A DNA stretch of 64,000 nt. It comes from Clostridia bacterium. GTDB lineage: Bacteria > Bacillota > Clostridia > Christensenellales > Borkfalkiaceae. Each line of letters starts with the position of its first letter. The stretch's first letter is position 1. A program made the translations under genes and the position numbers. A model generated the notes under the pieces. It worked only from the letters and a program-made list of their open reading frames with translations. It did no database searches and was not told the DNA's origin. The stretch covers positions 271,264 to 335,263 of the forward strand of contig JAFQEA010000016.1 in NCBI GenBank assembly GCA_017399185.1. The letters are read 5' to 3'. This document shows, one piece after another, positions 1 to 8,325 of the stretch.

Positions 1-891
1 GCCAATGACGAGCAAAAGAGAGAACCGCTTGATTTCGCGCTCTGGAAGGCAGCAAAGCCCGGCGAAATTTATTGGGATTCACCTTGGGGCAAGGGTAGGC
101 CGGGTTGGCATATTGAATGCTCTGCAATGAATAAAGCGGCTTTCGGTGAGCAGATTGATATCCACGGCGGCGGCAGGGATTTAATCTTCCCCCACCACGA
201 AAACGAAATCGCCCAGTCTGAAGCATTGACGGGCAAGCAGTTCGTTAAGTATTGGATGCATAACGGTCTTATCAAGGTTAACGGTCAAAAGATGAGTAAG
301 TCTTTAGGCAACTCAATCTTGCTTTCAGACCTTTTGGATAAATACAGCGCGGAAGCCGTTAAGTTTGCGCTTATGCAAACGTCTTACCGCAACGATATCA
401 ACGTAACCGATACGCTTTTCCCCGACGCTGAAAAGCACATGACCGAGTTTTATACCGTTATAAAGGCTGTTGAAGATTCCGGTCTTTCAGCCGCCGAAGA
501 TTACGTAAGCCCGGTTGCTGACGGCTTTGACAGGGCTATGAGTGACGACTTTAATACGGCGCTTGCCATTGCAGATTTATACGGCTACTTTAAAAAGGCG
601 AAGTCCTTGTTAAGCGCTAAAGACGGGCGCGCTGTCAATATCATAAACGACGTTAAAAAGTATTACGGCATTATTGAGCTTTTCAGAACGGACGCAAGCG
701 CTTATTTAGAAAAGTACGCTAAAGCTGAAGCTGACCCTGATATGCAAAAGGCGTTAGAACTTGCCGAAAAGATGCAAAACGCCCGCCTTCAAAAGGACTA
801 CAAAACGGCAGACGGCATACGCGCACAGATTGCCGAAATGGGCTACCAGGTAATGATAACCAAAGAAGGCGTTACCGTTAAAAAGGCTTAA
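1..891 (+). CDS. cysS: Cysteinyl-tRNA synthetase, 5' truncated by the window edge
   Basis: Class I aminoacyl-tRNA synthetase that charges tRNA-Cys in the cytoplasm. The reading frame is open from base 1, so the ATG at 127 is internal; the missing 5' part carries the HIGH motif. Visible are the CysRS segments DFALWKAAKPGE and GRPGWHIECSAM, where His and Cys belong to the zinc/cysteine site, the following HHENEIAQSEA block, and the KMSKS loop (codons at 289-303). The C-terminal helical and anticodon-binding region is complete and ends at TAA 889-891. A dispersed palindrome starts at its stop codon and alaS follows 102 bp later. Confidence 0.97.
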   Translation, partial: ANDEQKREPLDFALWKAAKPGEIYWDSPWGKGRPGWHIECSAMNKAAFGEQIDIHGGGRDLIFPHHENEIAQSEALTGKQFVKYWMHNGLIKVNGQKMSKSLGNSILLSDLLDKYSAEAVKFALMQTSYRNDINVTDTLFPDAEKHMTEFYTVIKAVEDSGLSAAEDYVSPVADGFDRAMSDDFNTALAIADLYGYFKKAKSLLSAKDGRAVNIINDVKKYYGIIELFRTDASAYLEKYAKAEADPDMQKALELAEKMQNARLQKDYKTADGIRAQIAEMGYQVMITKEGVTVKKA

Positions 892-918
892 AAGTGGGCG
901 TATAAGTCGATTATTGCA
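890..918 (+). repeat. Dispersed palindromic repeat, copy 1
   Basis: Between cysS and alaS, beginning at the last base of the cysS stop codon. Variant core GGGCGTATAAGTCGATTA, followed by TTGCA. The right arm and TATA centre are conserved; the left arm has diverged. Confidence 0.6.
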
Positions 919-993
919 CCAAACATAACAAAACAGGCAGGCTTTAACCTGCGTTATCCAATAAAAAACACGTAAAATAAACCGAGGTTTACA

Positions 994-2778
994 ATGAAAA
1001 GTTTTACAGCAGAACAATTAAGAAATTTATACTTAAAGTTTTTTGAAAGCAAGGGTCACAAGATTATACCTTCAGCAAGCTTAATCCCTGAAAACGACCC
1101 TTCAGTATTATTCACAACCGCAGGTATGCACCCGTTAGTACCATACCTTTTAGGCGAAAAGCACCCTGCAGGTAACAGACTGACAGACGTGCAAAAGTGC
1201 GTAAGAACAGGCGACATTGACGAAGTTGGCGACAACTCACACTGCACATTTTTTGAAATGCTTGGCAACTGGTCGCTTGGCGATTACTTTAACGAACAAG
1301 CCATTGAATGGAGCTTTGAATTTTTAACAAGCCCCGATTACTTGGGTATCCCCGTTGAAAATTTAGCAGTTTCCGTTTTTGAAGGGGACGAAGACGCCCC
1401 ACGCGATTTATCAAGCGCTAAAAAGTGGGAAGAATGCGGTATTTCAAAAGACAAAATCTTCTTCCTTCCTAAAAAGAACAACTGGTGGATTGCAGGCAAA
1501 ACCGGTCCTTGCGGTCCTGATACCGAAATGTTCATTGATATGGGTGGTGAAAAGTGCTGTGAAACCTGCTCACCAGCGTGCGACTGTGGTAAGTATTTGG
1601 AAATCTGGAACAACGTTTTCATGAGCTATTATAAGCAAGAAGACGGCACTTACACCAACTTAAAGCAAAGAAACGTTGATACGGGTATGGGGTTAGAGAG
1701 AACGCTTTGCATCTTAAACGGTCAAAAGAGCGTTTACGATACCGAGCTTTTTAACGAAGCTAAAGCAAAGATTGAAGAGCTTACCCAAACGACGTATAAC
1801 CAATCCGAAGAAATCAGACGCGCATACAGAATTATCCTTGACCACGTAAGAACTGCAACCTTCCTTATTGGGGACACAAGGGGTATCGTTCCGTCAAACG
1901 TTGACCAAGGCTACGTTTTAAGAAGGCTTATCCGTAGAGCAGTTAGATTTGGCAGAAACATTAACCTTCCTGAAGGCTCACTTGCAAAGATTGCTTCTTG
2001 CTACGTTGAAAAGTACCAAAACGCTTATCCGGAGCTTTTAGCTAATAAGGACAAGATTGTTGGCGAGCTTAATAAAGAAGAAGAAAAATTCTCAAAGACC
2101 TTAACTGACGGTCTTAAGGAATTTAATAAGGTTGTAACCTACGTAAAGGGCGAAGTTTTCCCGGGTAAAACTGCTTTCAGGCTTTACGATACCTTTGGCT
2201 TCCCGCTTGAAATTACTGAAGAGCTTGCTAAAGAAAAGGGCTTCACGGTTGACGTTGAAGGCTACAACAAGGCGTTTGAAGAACACCAGAAGAAGTCTTC
2301 ACAAGGGAGCGAGCAAAAATTCAAGGGCGGTCTTGCAGACACGGGCGAGCAAACAGCCAAGCTTCACACGGCAACACACCTTATGCAGGCTGCACTTAAA
2401 AAGGTTTTAGACCCGTCAGTCAGCCAAAAGGGTAGTAACATTACGGTTGAAAGGTTAAGGTTTGACTTTAACTTTGATAGGCCAATGACCAAGGAAGAAA
2501 TCGAGCAGGTTGAAGCACTTGTAAACGAGGCAATAAAAGCTGACGTTGAAATTACTTGTCAGGAAATGAGCGTTGAAGAAGCCAAAGCACAAGGCGCAGT
2601 AGGCTTATTTGAAAGCCGCTACGGCGAAGTCGTTAAGGTTTATACTATGGGTGAATTCTCCAAGGAAATCTGCGGCGGCCCACACGCAAACCGCACGGGT
2701 GAGCTTGGTACGTTTAAAATCGTTAAAGAGCAATCTTCATCCGCAGGTGTTAGACGTATCAAGGCTATTTTATCCTAA
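994..2778 (+). CDS. alaS: Alanyl-tRNA synthetase, short form without C-Ala domain
   Basis: Class II synthetase that charges tRNA-Ala and edits Ser/Gly mischarging. At 594 residues it is far shorter than the usual roughly 870. The N-terminal aminoacylation domain (FTTAGMHPLVPYLLG; GCGPDTEMF-like stretch; motif 3 GMGLERT near 229-235), the tRNA-recognition region (RRLIRRAVRFGR) and the editing domain with its zinc ligands (HTATH near 456 and CGGPH near 563) are all present. The protein ends right after the editing domain (SSAGVRRIKAILS), so the DHHA1/C-Ala oligomerisation and tRNA-elbow domain is missing. The stop is clean and greA's promoter follows, so this looks like a natural short form, not a frameshift. 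ATG chosen because it gives the canonical AlaRS N-terminus (FTAEQLRNLYLKFF). Confidence 0.95.
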   Translation: MKSFTAEQLRNLYLKFFESKGHKIIPSASLIPENDPSVLFTTAGMHPLVPYLLGEKHPAGNRLTDVQKCVRTGDIDEVGDNSHCTFFEMLGNWSLGDYFNEQAIEWSFEFLTSPDYLGIPVENLAVSVFEGDEDAPRDLSSAKKWEECGISKDKIFFLPKKNNWWIAGKTGPCGPDTEMFIDMGGEKCCETCSPACDCGKYLEIWNNVFMSYYKQEDGTYTNLKQRNVDTGMGLERTLCILNGQKSVYDTELFNEAKAKIEELTQTTYNQSEEIRRAYRIILDHVRTATFLIGDTRGIVPSNVDQGYVLRRLIRRAVRFGRNINLPEGSLAKIASCYVEKYQNAYPELLANKDKIVGELNKEEEKFSKTLTDGLKEFNKVVTYVKGEVFPGKTAFRLYDTFGFPLEITEELAKEKGFTVDVEGYNKAFEEHQKKSSQGSEQKFKGGLADTGEQTAKLHTATHLMQAALKKVLDPSVSQKGSNITVERLRFDFNFDRPMTKEEIEQVEALVNEAIKADVEITCQEMSVEEAKAQGAVGLFESRYGEVVKVYTMGEFSKEICGGPHANRTGELGTFKIVKEQSSSAGVRRIKAILS

Positions 2779-2811
2779 CCTTAACCTTTGGTTAAAAGCT
2801 TAAGCTTTTCC

Positions 2812-2840
2812 TTGACAAACAGGGCTGACTGTAGTATAAT
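2812..2840 (+). promoter_or_regulatory. Sigma-70/SigA promoter for greA
   Basis: Perfect consensus: TTGACA (2812-2817), 17-bp spacer, TATAAT (2835-2840). A 12-bp perfect palindrome GGCACGCGTGCC (2877-2888) lies in the leader directly before the GGAGGA ribosome-binding site and could be an operator or a small hairpin. Confidence 0.85.
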
Positions 2841-2901
2841 AATCTTTACGTCAGCAAAACTGAATTAATAATAATTGGCACGCGTGCCGGAGGATATATT
2901 T

Positions 2902-3375
2902 ATGAACGAAAAAGTTTACTTAAGCCAAGAAGGTAAACAAAAGCTTGAAGAAAAGTTACGCTACCTTGTGGAAACAGAACGCCCACAGGTTGTTGAAAGA
3001 CTTAAAATTGCCCGCGAATTTGGTGACTTGTCTGAAAACGCTGAATATTCAGCCGCTAAAGACGAGCTTGCTAGGGTTTCCGGCGAAATCGAGCAAATCG
3101 AGCAACAGCTTAAGGTTGCAGTTATTTACAGCGCTGAAGGTGGCGATAAATCAGCTGTTACTTTAGGTAAGACAATTAAAATTTACGACCACGATATGGA
3201 AGAAGAAGCAGTTTATCAGATCGTTGGTACTGCAGAAGCTGATATCTATGAAAACAAGATTTCAAACGATTCAGCAGTTGGCCGTGCGCTTTTAGGTAAA
3301 AAGGTTGGCGAAACCGTTACCGTTGAAGCACCGGGCGGCGGTTATCAAATCACCATTAAGGAAATCGTTGGCTAA
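2902..3375 (+). CDS. greA: Transcription elongation factor GreA
   Basis: Rescues backtracked RNA polymerase by stimulating transcript cleavage through its secondary channel. The 157-residue length is typical. The N-terminal coiled coil is evident (EGKQKLEEKLRYL, then REFGDLSENAEYSAAKDE with the acidic tip residues), followed by the FKBP-like C-terminal domain ending in GGGYQITIKEIVG. The frame is open further upstream from a TTG at 2875, but the ATG at 2902 is chosen: it has GGAGGA 8 bases upstream and gives the family N-terminus. It has its own strong promoter and terminator, so it is probably monocistronic. Confidence 0.96.
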   Translation: MNEKVYLSQEGKQKLEEKLRYLVETERPQVVERLKIAREFGDLSENAEYSAAKDELARVSGEIEQIEQQLKVAVIYSAEGGDKSAVTLGKTIKIYDHDMEEEAVYQIVGTAEADIYENKISNDSAVGRALLGKKVGETVTVEAPGGGYQITIKEIVG

Positions 3376-3380
3376 AATTT

Positions 3381-3412
3381 AAGCGGGGCTACAAGTCCCG
3401 CTTCTTTAAAAT
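3381..3412 (+). terminator. Rho-independent terminator of greA
   Basis: Stem AAGCGGG (3381-3387) with CCCGCTT (3397-3403), followed by a T-rich tract. Confidence 0.75.
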
Positions 3413-3430
3413 TTTTAAGCGGCTTTTATC

Positions 3431-3460
3431 AAAAAGTCGGTCTATAGGGCGGTTATTGAC
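3431..3460 (+). repeat. Dispersed palindromic repeat, copy 2
   Basis: Core TCGGTCTATAGGGCGGTTA, preceded by AAAAAG. It ends two bases before the tmk ATG and therefore occupies the whole region where the ribosome-binding site should be. Confidence 0.7.
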
Positions 3461-3462
3461 TT

Positions 3463-4089
3463 ATGAAGGGTAAACTTATAACTTTTGAAGGCTGTGAAGG
3501 CTGCGGCAAAAGCACGCAGGTTGCTTTATTAAAGGAATATTTAACGACAACCGGTCAGGACTTTATTATCACGCGTGAGCCGGGTGGAACTGAAATCTCT
3601 GAAAAAATCCGCGCCGTTATTTTAGGTAAGGAAAATTCCGCTATGGTTGACGAGTGCGAAGCGCTTTTATACGCTGCGTCACGCTGTCAGCTTTTAAAGG
3701 AAAGGGTATTGCCTGCACTTGATAGTGGCAAGCTTGTTATTATCGACAGGTATTACGATTCTTCTTTTGCCTACCAAGCGTATGCAAGGGGCTTGGGCTA
3801 TGACTTTGTAAGTGCCGCAAACAAGTTTGCGCTTGATAACGCCGTACCCGATATAACAATCTTTTTGGACTTTGACCCCGAGCACGCCTTTATCCGTAAG
3901 GGTGGCGCTGATAAGACCGACCGATTAGAGCTTGCGGGGATAGAATTCCATAAAAGGGTGTACGACGGGTATAACGCGCTGGCACAAAAATTCCCACAAC
4001 GTATTGCAAGAATTGATGCAAGTAAGCAAATCAATGAAGTACATAATTCAATTATCACCTTACTTAAGGAAAAAGGCTTGATTAAATGA
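3463..4089 (+). CDS. tmk: Thymidylate kinase
   Basis: Phosphorylates dTMP to dTDP for DNA synthesis. 208 residues, normal length. P-loop EGCEGCGKST at residues 8-17, the TREPGGTEISE substrate loop, the DRYYDSSFAYQAYARG dTMP/DRY motif near 90-105, and a LID-like RKGGADKTDRLE segment. It overlaps holB by 4 bp (ATGA) and starts the tmk-holB-ricT operon, an order shared with Bacillus subtilis (there with extra genes interposed). No clear Shine-Dalgarno sequence is visible because a dispersed palindrome abuts the start codon. Confidence 0.96.
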   Translation: MKGKLITFEGCEGCGKSTQVALLKEYLTTTGQDFIITREPGGTEISEKIRAVILGKENSAMVDECEALLYAASRCQLLKERVLPALDSGKLVIIDRYYDSSFAYQAYARGLGYDFVSAANKFALDNAVPDITIFLDFDPEHAFIRKGGADKTDRLELAGIEFHKRVYDGYNALAQKFPQRIARIDASKQINEVHNSIITLLKEKGLIK

Positions 4090-5036
4090 GAGAGTTAATT
4101 AGTCAGACACCTGCCTATAAAATTATTCAGGCAGATAAGCGTGCAGGCACTTTAAGCCACGCATATTTATTGGTTTGTCAGGACCAGGTTATGCACGAAG
4201 CATACCTTAAGGTTTTGGCAAAGCTTATGCTGTGTGATAAAAGTGAAGATTTTTGCGATAACTGCCGCGTGTGTAAGTTGATTGACTCTTTATCCCACCC
4301 CGACGTTTTTTATTATCCAAAGGATGGTAAGCTATCTAGCGAACACGCAGACGAAATTGTCCGTCAAAGCGTTATAAGACCTTTTGAGATTACTAAAAAG
4401 CTATTTATTATTAATCAGTTTGAAAAATTAAGCCAATCACAAAATAAATTACTAAAAACCTTGGAAGAACCGCCCAAAAACACGCACATACTATTATCAA
4501 GTCTGCGCCCAACGGCGGTACTACCGACCATTAAGTCACGCTCAAAGATTATTGAAATCCCCCCGTTTAGCCGTAAACAGCTTGGTGATTTTGCTTTGCG
4601 CCAAGGCTTTTTCGGGGAAAAGCTTGAACTGTCATTAAGCCTTGCAGACGGCAAGGTTGGTGAGCTTTTAAGATATTACGAAACTGATGAGCTTCTTGAC
4701 TTAAAAGAGCTTGCTTTGGATATTTTATCCGACATGACGGCTAAAAACCTGCCAAGCTTTGCTTCAAGGCTTAAAGACGTTAACATATCAGATTTTATCG
4801 GCATACTAAAATTGCAACTATCAAACGTGCTTTCTTTGCTTGCAGGGGGGGATCACGCCGCAAGCGAAAAGCTTATTAATATTACACAAAAGTCCCGCTA
4901 TGGGTCGATTATCGGCATAATTGAAAGGCTTAACGCCCTTGAAAAATCACAAAACTTTAACCTTAACGGTACAATGCTTGTGGACGGGATACTTTTTGCT
5001 GTAATGGAGGAAAAATCAAAATGGCAAAAATTATAG
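4086..5036 (+). CDS. holB: DNA polymerase III delta-prime subunit
   Basis: Clamp-loader subunit that helps load the beta clamp. 316 residues. N-terminal SHAYLLVCQDQ is where an active AAA+ subunit would have a P-loop; no GxxxxGKT is present, so it is probably ATPase-inactive, as is normal for delta-prime. The zinc-binding cysteines (LMLCDKSEDFCDNCRVC), HPDVFYYPKDG, LLKTLEEPPKNTHILL and the SRSK stretch, which supplies the arginine finger region, are all present. It overlaps tmk by 4 bp and ricT by 16 bp, so the three are translationally coupled. Confidence 0.93.
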   Translation: MRELISQTPAYKIIQADKRAGTLSHAYLLVCQDQVMHEAYLKVLAKLMLCDKSEDFCDNCRVCKLIDSLSHPDVFYYPKDGKLSSEHADEIVRQSVIRPFEITKKLFIINQFEKLSQSQNKLLKTLEEPPKNTHILLSSLRPTAVLPTIKSRSKIIEIPPFSRKQLGDFALRQGFFGEKLELSLSLADGKVGELLRYYETDELLDLKELALDILSDMTAKNLPSFASRLKDVNISDFIGILKLQLSNVLSLLAGGDHAASEKLINITQKSRYGSIIGIIERLNALEKSQNFNLNGTMLVDGILFAVMEEKSKWQKL

Positions 5037-5902
5037 GCGTTAAATTTAAAAACACGGGCAAGGTTTATTACTTTGACCCAAAGGATATACAATTCACCAA
5101 GGGCGACGGCGTTATCGTTGAAACTGCACGCGGCGTTGAGTTTGGTAGGGTTGGTATTGAAAACTGCGAAGTTGACGACAGCCAAATCGTTCAACCGCTT
5201 AAGCCTGTTATAAGAAAGGCAAGCAAGCAGGACGAAGAACGCAATATCAAAAATATGGAGCGCGCAGTCACCGCAAAAAGAACTGCGATTGAGCTTGTTG
5301 AAAAGCATAACCTTAAAATGAAGCTTATTGAAGCTGAATTTACCTTTGACGGCTCAAAGGTGGTGTTCTATTTTACAGCACCGTCGCGTATAGACTTCAG
5401 AGAGCTTGTTAAAGAGCTTGCTTCCGTATTCCATATAAGGATTGAATTAAGACAGGTCGGTATAAGGGATGAAGCCAAGCTTTTAGGCGGTATCGCACCT
5501 TGCGGGCGTGAATGCTGCTGCCACGGCTGTATGCCCGACTTTAAAAAGGTAACTATAAAAATGGCAAAGGTGCAGGGCTTATCGTTAAACCCGGGCAAAA
5601 TAAGCGGGCTTTGCGGCAGGCTTATGTGTTGCTTGGAATACGAAAACGATTATTACGCCCAGGCATACAAAAAAATGCCAAAGGTTGGCGGTCAGGTCGT
5701 AACGCCTGAAGGCAATGGCGTTGTCGTTTCCAACAATATGCTTAAGTTCCTTGTAAAGGTTAAGATTGAAAAGCCTGACGGTGCGCTTGTTTATAAGGAT
5801 TTTGCTTTGGACGAAGTTAAGTTTAGCCGCGCGCAAAACAGCGACGAAGAAGAAAAGCTGTCAAAAGAAGAGCAGGAAGAGCTTAAAGGGCTTGAAGAAT
5901 AG
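5021..5902 (+). CDS. ricT: RicT/YaaT, PSP1-domain iron-sulfur protein of the RicAFT complex
   Basis: In Bacillus the RicA-RicF-RicT complex binds [4Fe-4S] clusters, assists RNase Y-dependent mRNA processing and influences sporulation and competence. This 293-residue protein has the PSP1 domain (SRIDFRELVKELASVFHIRI, GIRDEAKLLGG) and the two cysteine clusters typical of the family: CGRECCCHGC near 164-173 and SGLCGRLMCCLEYE near 195-208. The C-terminal tail is acidic. The ATG at 5021 has GGAGG about 10 bases upstream. Third gene of the tmk-holB operon. Confidence 0.93.
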   Translation: MAKIIGVKFKNTGKVYYFDPKDIQFTKGDGVIVETARGVEFGRVGIENCEVDDSQIVQPLKPVIRKASKQDEERNIKNMERAVTAKRTAIELVEKHNLKMKLIEAEFTFDGSKVVFYFTAPSRIDFRELVKELASVFHIRIELRQVGIRDEAKLLGGIAPCGRECCCHGCMPDFKKVTIKMAKVQGLSLNPGKISGLCGRLMCCLEYENDYYAQAYKKMPKVGGQVVTPEGNGVVVSNNMLKFLVKVKIEKPDGALVYKDFALDEVKFSRAQNSDEEEKLSKEEQEELKGLEE

Positions 5903-5964
5903 TAAATTTTAAGAAAAACTTTTTAAAAAATCGCACAAAAAACAAATATTAAGGTGTGATTTCG

Positions 5965-5993
5965 TGTACAAAACAACATTTTTGTGTTAAAAT
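5965..5993 (+). promoter_or_regulatory. Probable promoter for the ferredoxin gene
   Basis: TGTACA (5965-5970), 17 bp, TAAAAT (5988-5993). The -35 box matches only 4 of 6 consensus positions. Confidence 0.45.
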
Positions 5994-6051
5994 TAAGTAG
6001 TCACAAGGACTTGTGGCACTTATTATGAAAATATAACGGAGGTAAATCACT

Positions 6052-6222
6052 ATGGCTTATAAGATTTCTGACGCTTGTATTTCTTGCGGCGCTTGCCAAG
6101 AAGCATGTCCTGTTTCAGCAATTTCCCAAGGCGATACACAATTCGAAATTGACGCATCACTCTGCATTTCTTGCGGTGCTTGCGCAGATAGCTGCCCTGT
6201 CGGTGCACCTTCCGAAGAGTAA
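6052..6222 (+). CDS. 2[4Fe-4S] clostridial-type ferredoxin
   Basis: Small soluble low-potential electron carrier used by anaerobes with pyruvate:ferredoxin oxidoreductase, hydrogenases and similar enzymes. The 56-residue product has two complete cluster motifs: CISCGACQEACP (residues 9-20) and CISCGACADSCP (38-49), each CxxCxxCxxxCP. Internal two-fold symmetry is clear. Strong ribosome-binding site ACGGAGG about 8 bases before the ATG; own terminator at 6239. It is unrelated in function to its neighbours and probably monocistronic. Confidence 0.97.
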   Translation: MAYKISDACISCGACQEACPVSAISQGDTQFEIDASLCISCGACADSCPVGAPSEE

Positions 6223-6238
6223 TTATCTTTCAAAGCTT

Positions 6239-6276
6239 AAAGGGCTGTTACGCTAGTAGCAGCCCTTTAGTTTTAT
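6239..6276 (+). terminator. Terminator of the ferredoxin gene
   Basis: Stem AAAGGGCTG (6239-6247) with CAGCCCTTT (6260-6268), then TAGTTTTAT. Confidence 0.8.
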
Positions 6277-6362
6277 AGGGCTTACAACGTTTTTAGTAAC
6301 GTCACCCCTTAAGTTTTTCAAATTTAATAAAAACTTTTTGCCAAAGCAAAAAGTTTGCCATA

Positions 6363-6390
6363 ATTCTTAATTCTTCATTCTTAATTCTTC
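6363..6390. repeat. Two tandem copies of a 14-bp unit
   Basis: ATTCTTAATTCTTC occurs twice without a gap in the otherwise empty stretch between ferredoxin and the methyltransferase gene. A nearby inverted repeat (AACTTTTTG / CAAAAAGTT, about 6331-6354) could be a second hairpin. No gene is seen in 6277-6450. Confidence 0.7.
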
Positions 6391-6450
6391 ATTAAAAAAC
6401 GCAACGCGTTTAAAACAACGTTTTTGAATAATCTAACAATTTATTAAAAT

Positions 6451-7143
6451 ATGCAATTAGATAGCAATGAAAAAATTGAAAGCCTTTTAATTGGCGACTA
6501 TAAAATAATACAATCCAGCGCCCTATATAAGTTTACAAGCGATGCAATTATGCTTTCGCGCTTTTGTAGGGAAGGGGCAAAAACCGTGCTTGATTTATGC
6601 GGCGGTAGTGGCATAGTCGGCCTACATTATTACGCCTTGAACGGCGCGGATAAGGTGGTTGAAGTTGAAATCCAACAGGAGCTTGCTTCAATGTGTGAAA
6701 GAAGCGTTGCGCTTAACAATTTGCAGGACGTTTTCACCGTTCAAAACTTAAACCTTAAGGATTTTGACGGGCGACATAAGTTTGACCTTGTAACCTGCAA
6801 TCCGCCTTACCAAAAGGCAGGCAGTGGTAAAACGCCTGAAAACAAGCACCTTGCAATTTGCCGTGCAGAAGTTACCTGTACGCTTTCAGATATAGTTGAC
6901 GCGGCAAAGCGTTCGCTAAAAGAAGGCGGAAGATTTTGTATGTGCCAGCGCATAGACCGTCTTATTGAAACTATCACGCTTTTTAGTCAGGCCGGCATAA
7001 ACCCGTCAAGGCTGACCTTTGTTGCTGGTAAATTAAAGGACGCAACCAAGCCATATCTATTCTTGATAGAAGGCATTTATCAAAGAAATAAAGAGCTTGA
7101 AATTGGCTTTATAACAAACACTGCAACGGACTTCAGGGGATAA
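6451..7143 (+). CDS. TrmN6-like tRNA1(Val) (adenine-37-N6)-methyltransferase
   Basis: Predicted SAM-dependent N6-adenine methyltransferase. The 230-residue Rossmann-fold protein has motif I as LDLCGGSGIVGLHYYA (near 46-61) and the N6-amino-methylase motif NPPYQKAGSGKTPE (near 122-135), placing it in the TrmN6/YabB family that methylates A37 of tRNA1(Val). It sits between ricT and rsmI, matching the Bacillus yabB position upstream of rsmI. No good Shine-Dalgarno sequence precedes the ATG (AT-rich TTTATTAAAAT). Confidence 0.85.
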   Translation: MQLDSNEKIESLLIGDYKIIQSSALYKFTSDAIMLSRFCREGAKTVLDLCGGSGIVGLHYYALNGADKVVEVEIQQELASMCERSVALNNLQDVFTVQNLNLKDFDGRHKFDLVTCNPPYQKAGSGKTPENKHLAICRAEVTCTLSDIVDAAKRSLKEGGRFCMCQRIDRLIETITLFSQAGINPSRLTFVAGKLKDATKPYLFLIEGIYQRNKELEIGFITNTATDFRG

Positions 7144-7144
7144 C

Positions 7145-7170
7145 AAAAGTCGGCCTATAAGCCCGTTATC
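7145..7170 (+). repeat. Dispersed palindromic repeat, copy 3
   Basis: Core TCGGCCTATAAGCCCGTTA, two bases after the stop codon of the TrmN6-like gene. Confidence 0.7.
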
Positions 7171-7227
7171 AAGCAAAAACGCCCCGTTTTAGGGGTAAAA
7201 ATCAAGGCAAAACACAAAGGGGATAAT

Positions 7228-8031
7228 ATGTTATACTTTGTTTCAACGCCAATCGGCAATATAAAGGATATGACCTACCGCGCGGTTGAAGTTTTAAATT
7301 CAGTTGACTATATAGGCTGTGAAGACACAAGACACTCGATACCGCTTCTTAACCATTACCAGATTAAAAAGCCGCTTTTTAGTTATCAAAAGTTTAACGA
7401 AGCAAAAGCGGGCGAAAAGATAATTGAAATGCTTAAGGAAGGGAAAAGCATTGCGATAATTTCCGACGCAGGCACGCCTGTTATTTCCGACCCGGGCAGC
7501 GTGCTTGTAAAAATGCTTATTGAAAACGGCTTGGAATTTACCGTTGTACCCGGCGCAAACGCAGTTTTGCCCGCGCTTATTTTGTCTGGGCTTGACAGCG
7601 CAAGGTTTACCTTTATTGGCTTTTTGCCCGAAAAAAAGTCAGACCGACAAGCCTTACTTAACAAGTTGGTCATGCTTGACACAAGCCTTATTTTTTACGT
7701 TGCCCCACACGATTTGGAAAAAACTTCTAACTACCTATCAGAAGTTTTTGGACCAAGGCGCGCCGTTGCCGTTAAAGAAATAACCAAAATGTTTGAAACC
7801 CGTTGCGAATTTATTTTAGGCGAACAGCCAAACGTTGATACCCGCGGTGAGTTCGTGCTGGTCGTTGAAGGGCAAACCCAAACTGAAGATTATTCAAGCC
7901 TACCACTAAAAGAGCATATCGCGCTGTATATAAACGAAGGCTTATCCAAGATGGATGCAATAAAAAAGGTTGCAAAAGAGCGCGGCGTTCAGAAAAGCGT
8001 TATCTATAAACAAGTTATCGATGAAGAGTAA
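7228..8031 (+). CDS. rsmI: 16S rRNA (cytidine(1402)-2'-O)-methyltransferase RsmI
   Basis: Methylates the ribose of C1402 in the decoding centre of the 30S subunit. 267 residues of the tetrapyrrole-methylase fold. Signatures: STPIGNIKDMTYRAVEVL at the N-terminus, EDTRHS near 32-37, the SDAGTPVISDPG loop near 80-91, PGANAVLPALILSGL near 108-122, and the RsmI C-terminal region ending with VQKSVIYKQVI. Ribosome-binding site AAAGGGGA about 6 bases before the ATG. It is followed by a strong terminator. Confidence 0.96.
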   Translation: MLYFVSTPIGNIKDMTYRAVEVLNSVDYIGCEDTRHSIPLLNHYQIKKPLFSYQKFNEAKAGEKIIEMLKEGKSIAIISDAGTPVISDPGSVLVKMLIENGLEFTVVPGANAVLPALILSGLDSARFTFIGFLPEKKSDRQALLNKLVMLDTSLIFYVAPHDLEKTSNYLSEVFGPRRAVAVKEITKMFETRCEFILGEQPNVDTRGEFVLVVEGQTQTEDYSSLPLKEHIALYINEGLSKMDAIKKVAKERGVQKSVIYKQVIDEE

Positions 8032-8069
8032 AAAAAGTTGCTTTGGCAAAATCGCCAAGCAACTTTTTT
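8032..8069 (+). terminator. Terminator of rsmI
   Basis: Long stem around AAGTTGCTTTGGC / GCCAAGCAACTT with one bulged T, loop AAAATC, followed by TTTTTT. Confidence 0.85.
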
Positions 8070-8072
8070 ATT

Positions 8073-8100
8073 AAAAGTCCTTCTATAGATCGATTAAACG
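8073..8100 (+). repeat. Dispersed palindromic repeat, copy 4
   Basis: Core TCCTTCTATAGATCGATTA; left arm degraded, right arm intact. Lies right after the rsmI terminator. Confidence 0.6.
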
Positions 8101-8146
8101 CACTTTTTTGTGTAAATAACCGCAAATAAAGTTTGCATATAGGCAA

Positions 8147-8177
8147 AAAAAAGCAGGGAAAACGCCCCTGCTTTTTT
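8147..8177 (-). terminator. Bidirectional-looking terminator hairpin without an obvious gene
   Basis: Stem AAAAAAGCAGGG (8147-8158) with CCCTGCTTTTTT (8166-8177). It could stop transcription from either side. On the minus strand a short frame ends about 8200 (…SALLAGHKA then stop) just before the hairpin, which may be the tail of a lost gene. Nothing else is recognised in 8101-8320. Confidence 0.6.
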
Positions 8178-8325
8178 ACGTGGGCAACTTAAACGGCTTT
8201 ACGCTTTATGGCCTGCAAGCAAGGCTGAACCCGAATCTGAATTTAATTTTTGTGAAGATTTGGTAATGTTTTTGTAAAAATATTATTATTTTTACCAAAA
8301 ATTTGGAAAAACGGGTGTTCATTGT

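Noticed and set aside
2875..2901. TTG at 2875 as start of greA
   Set aside because: The extension would consist of palindrome and ribosome-binding sequence; ATG 2902 fits GreA length.
4086..4200. Broken holB because no P-loop is found
   Set aside because: Delta-prime subunits are normally without a functional P-loop; zinc cysteines and the rest of the domain are intact.
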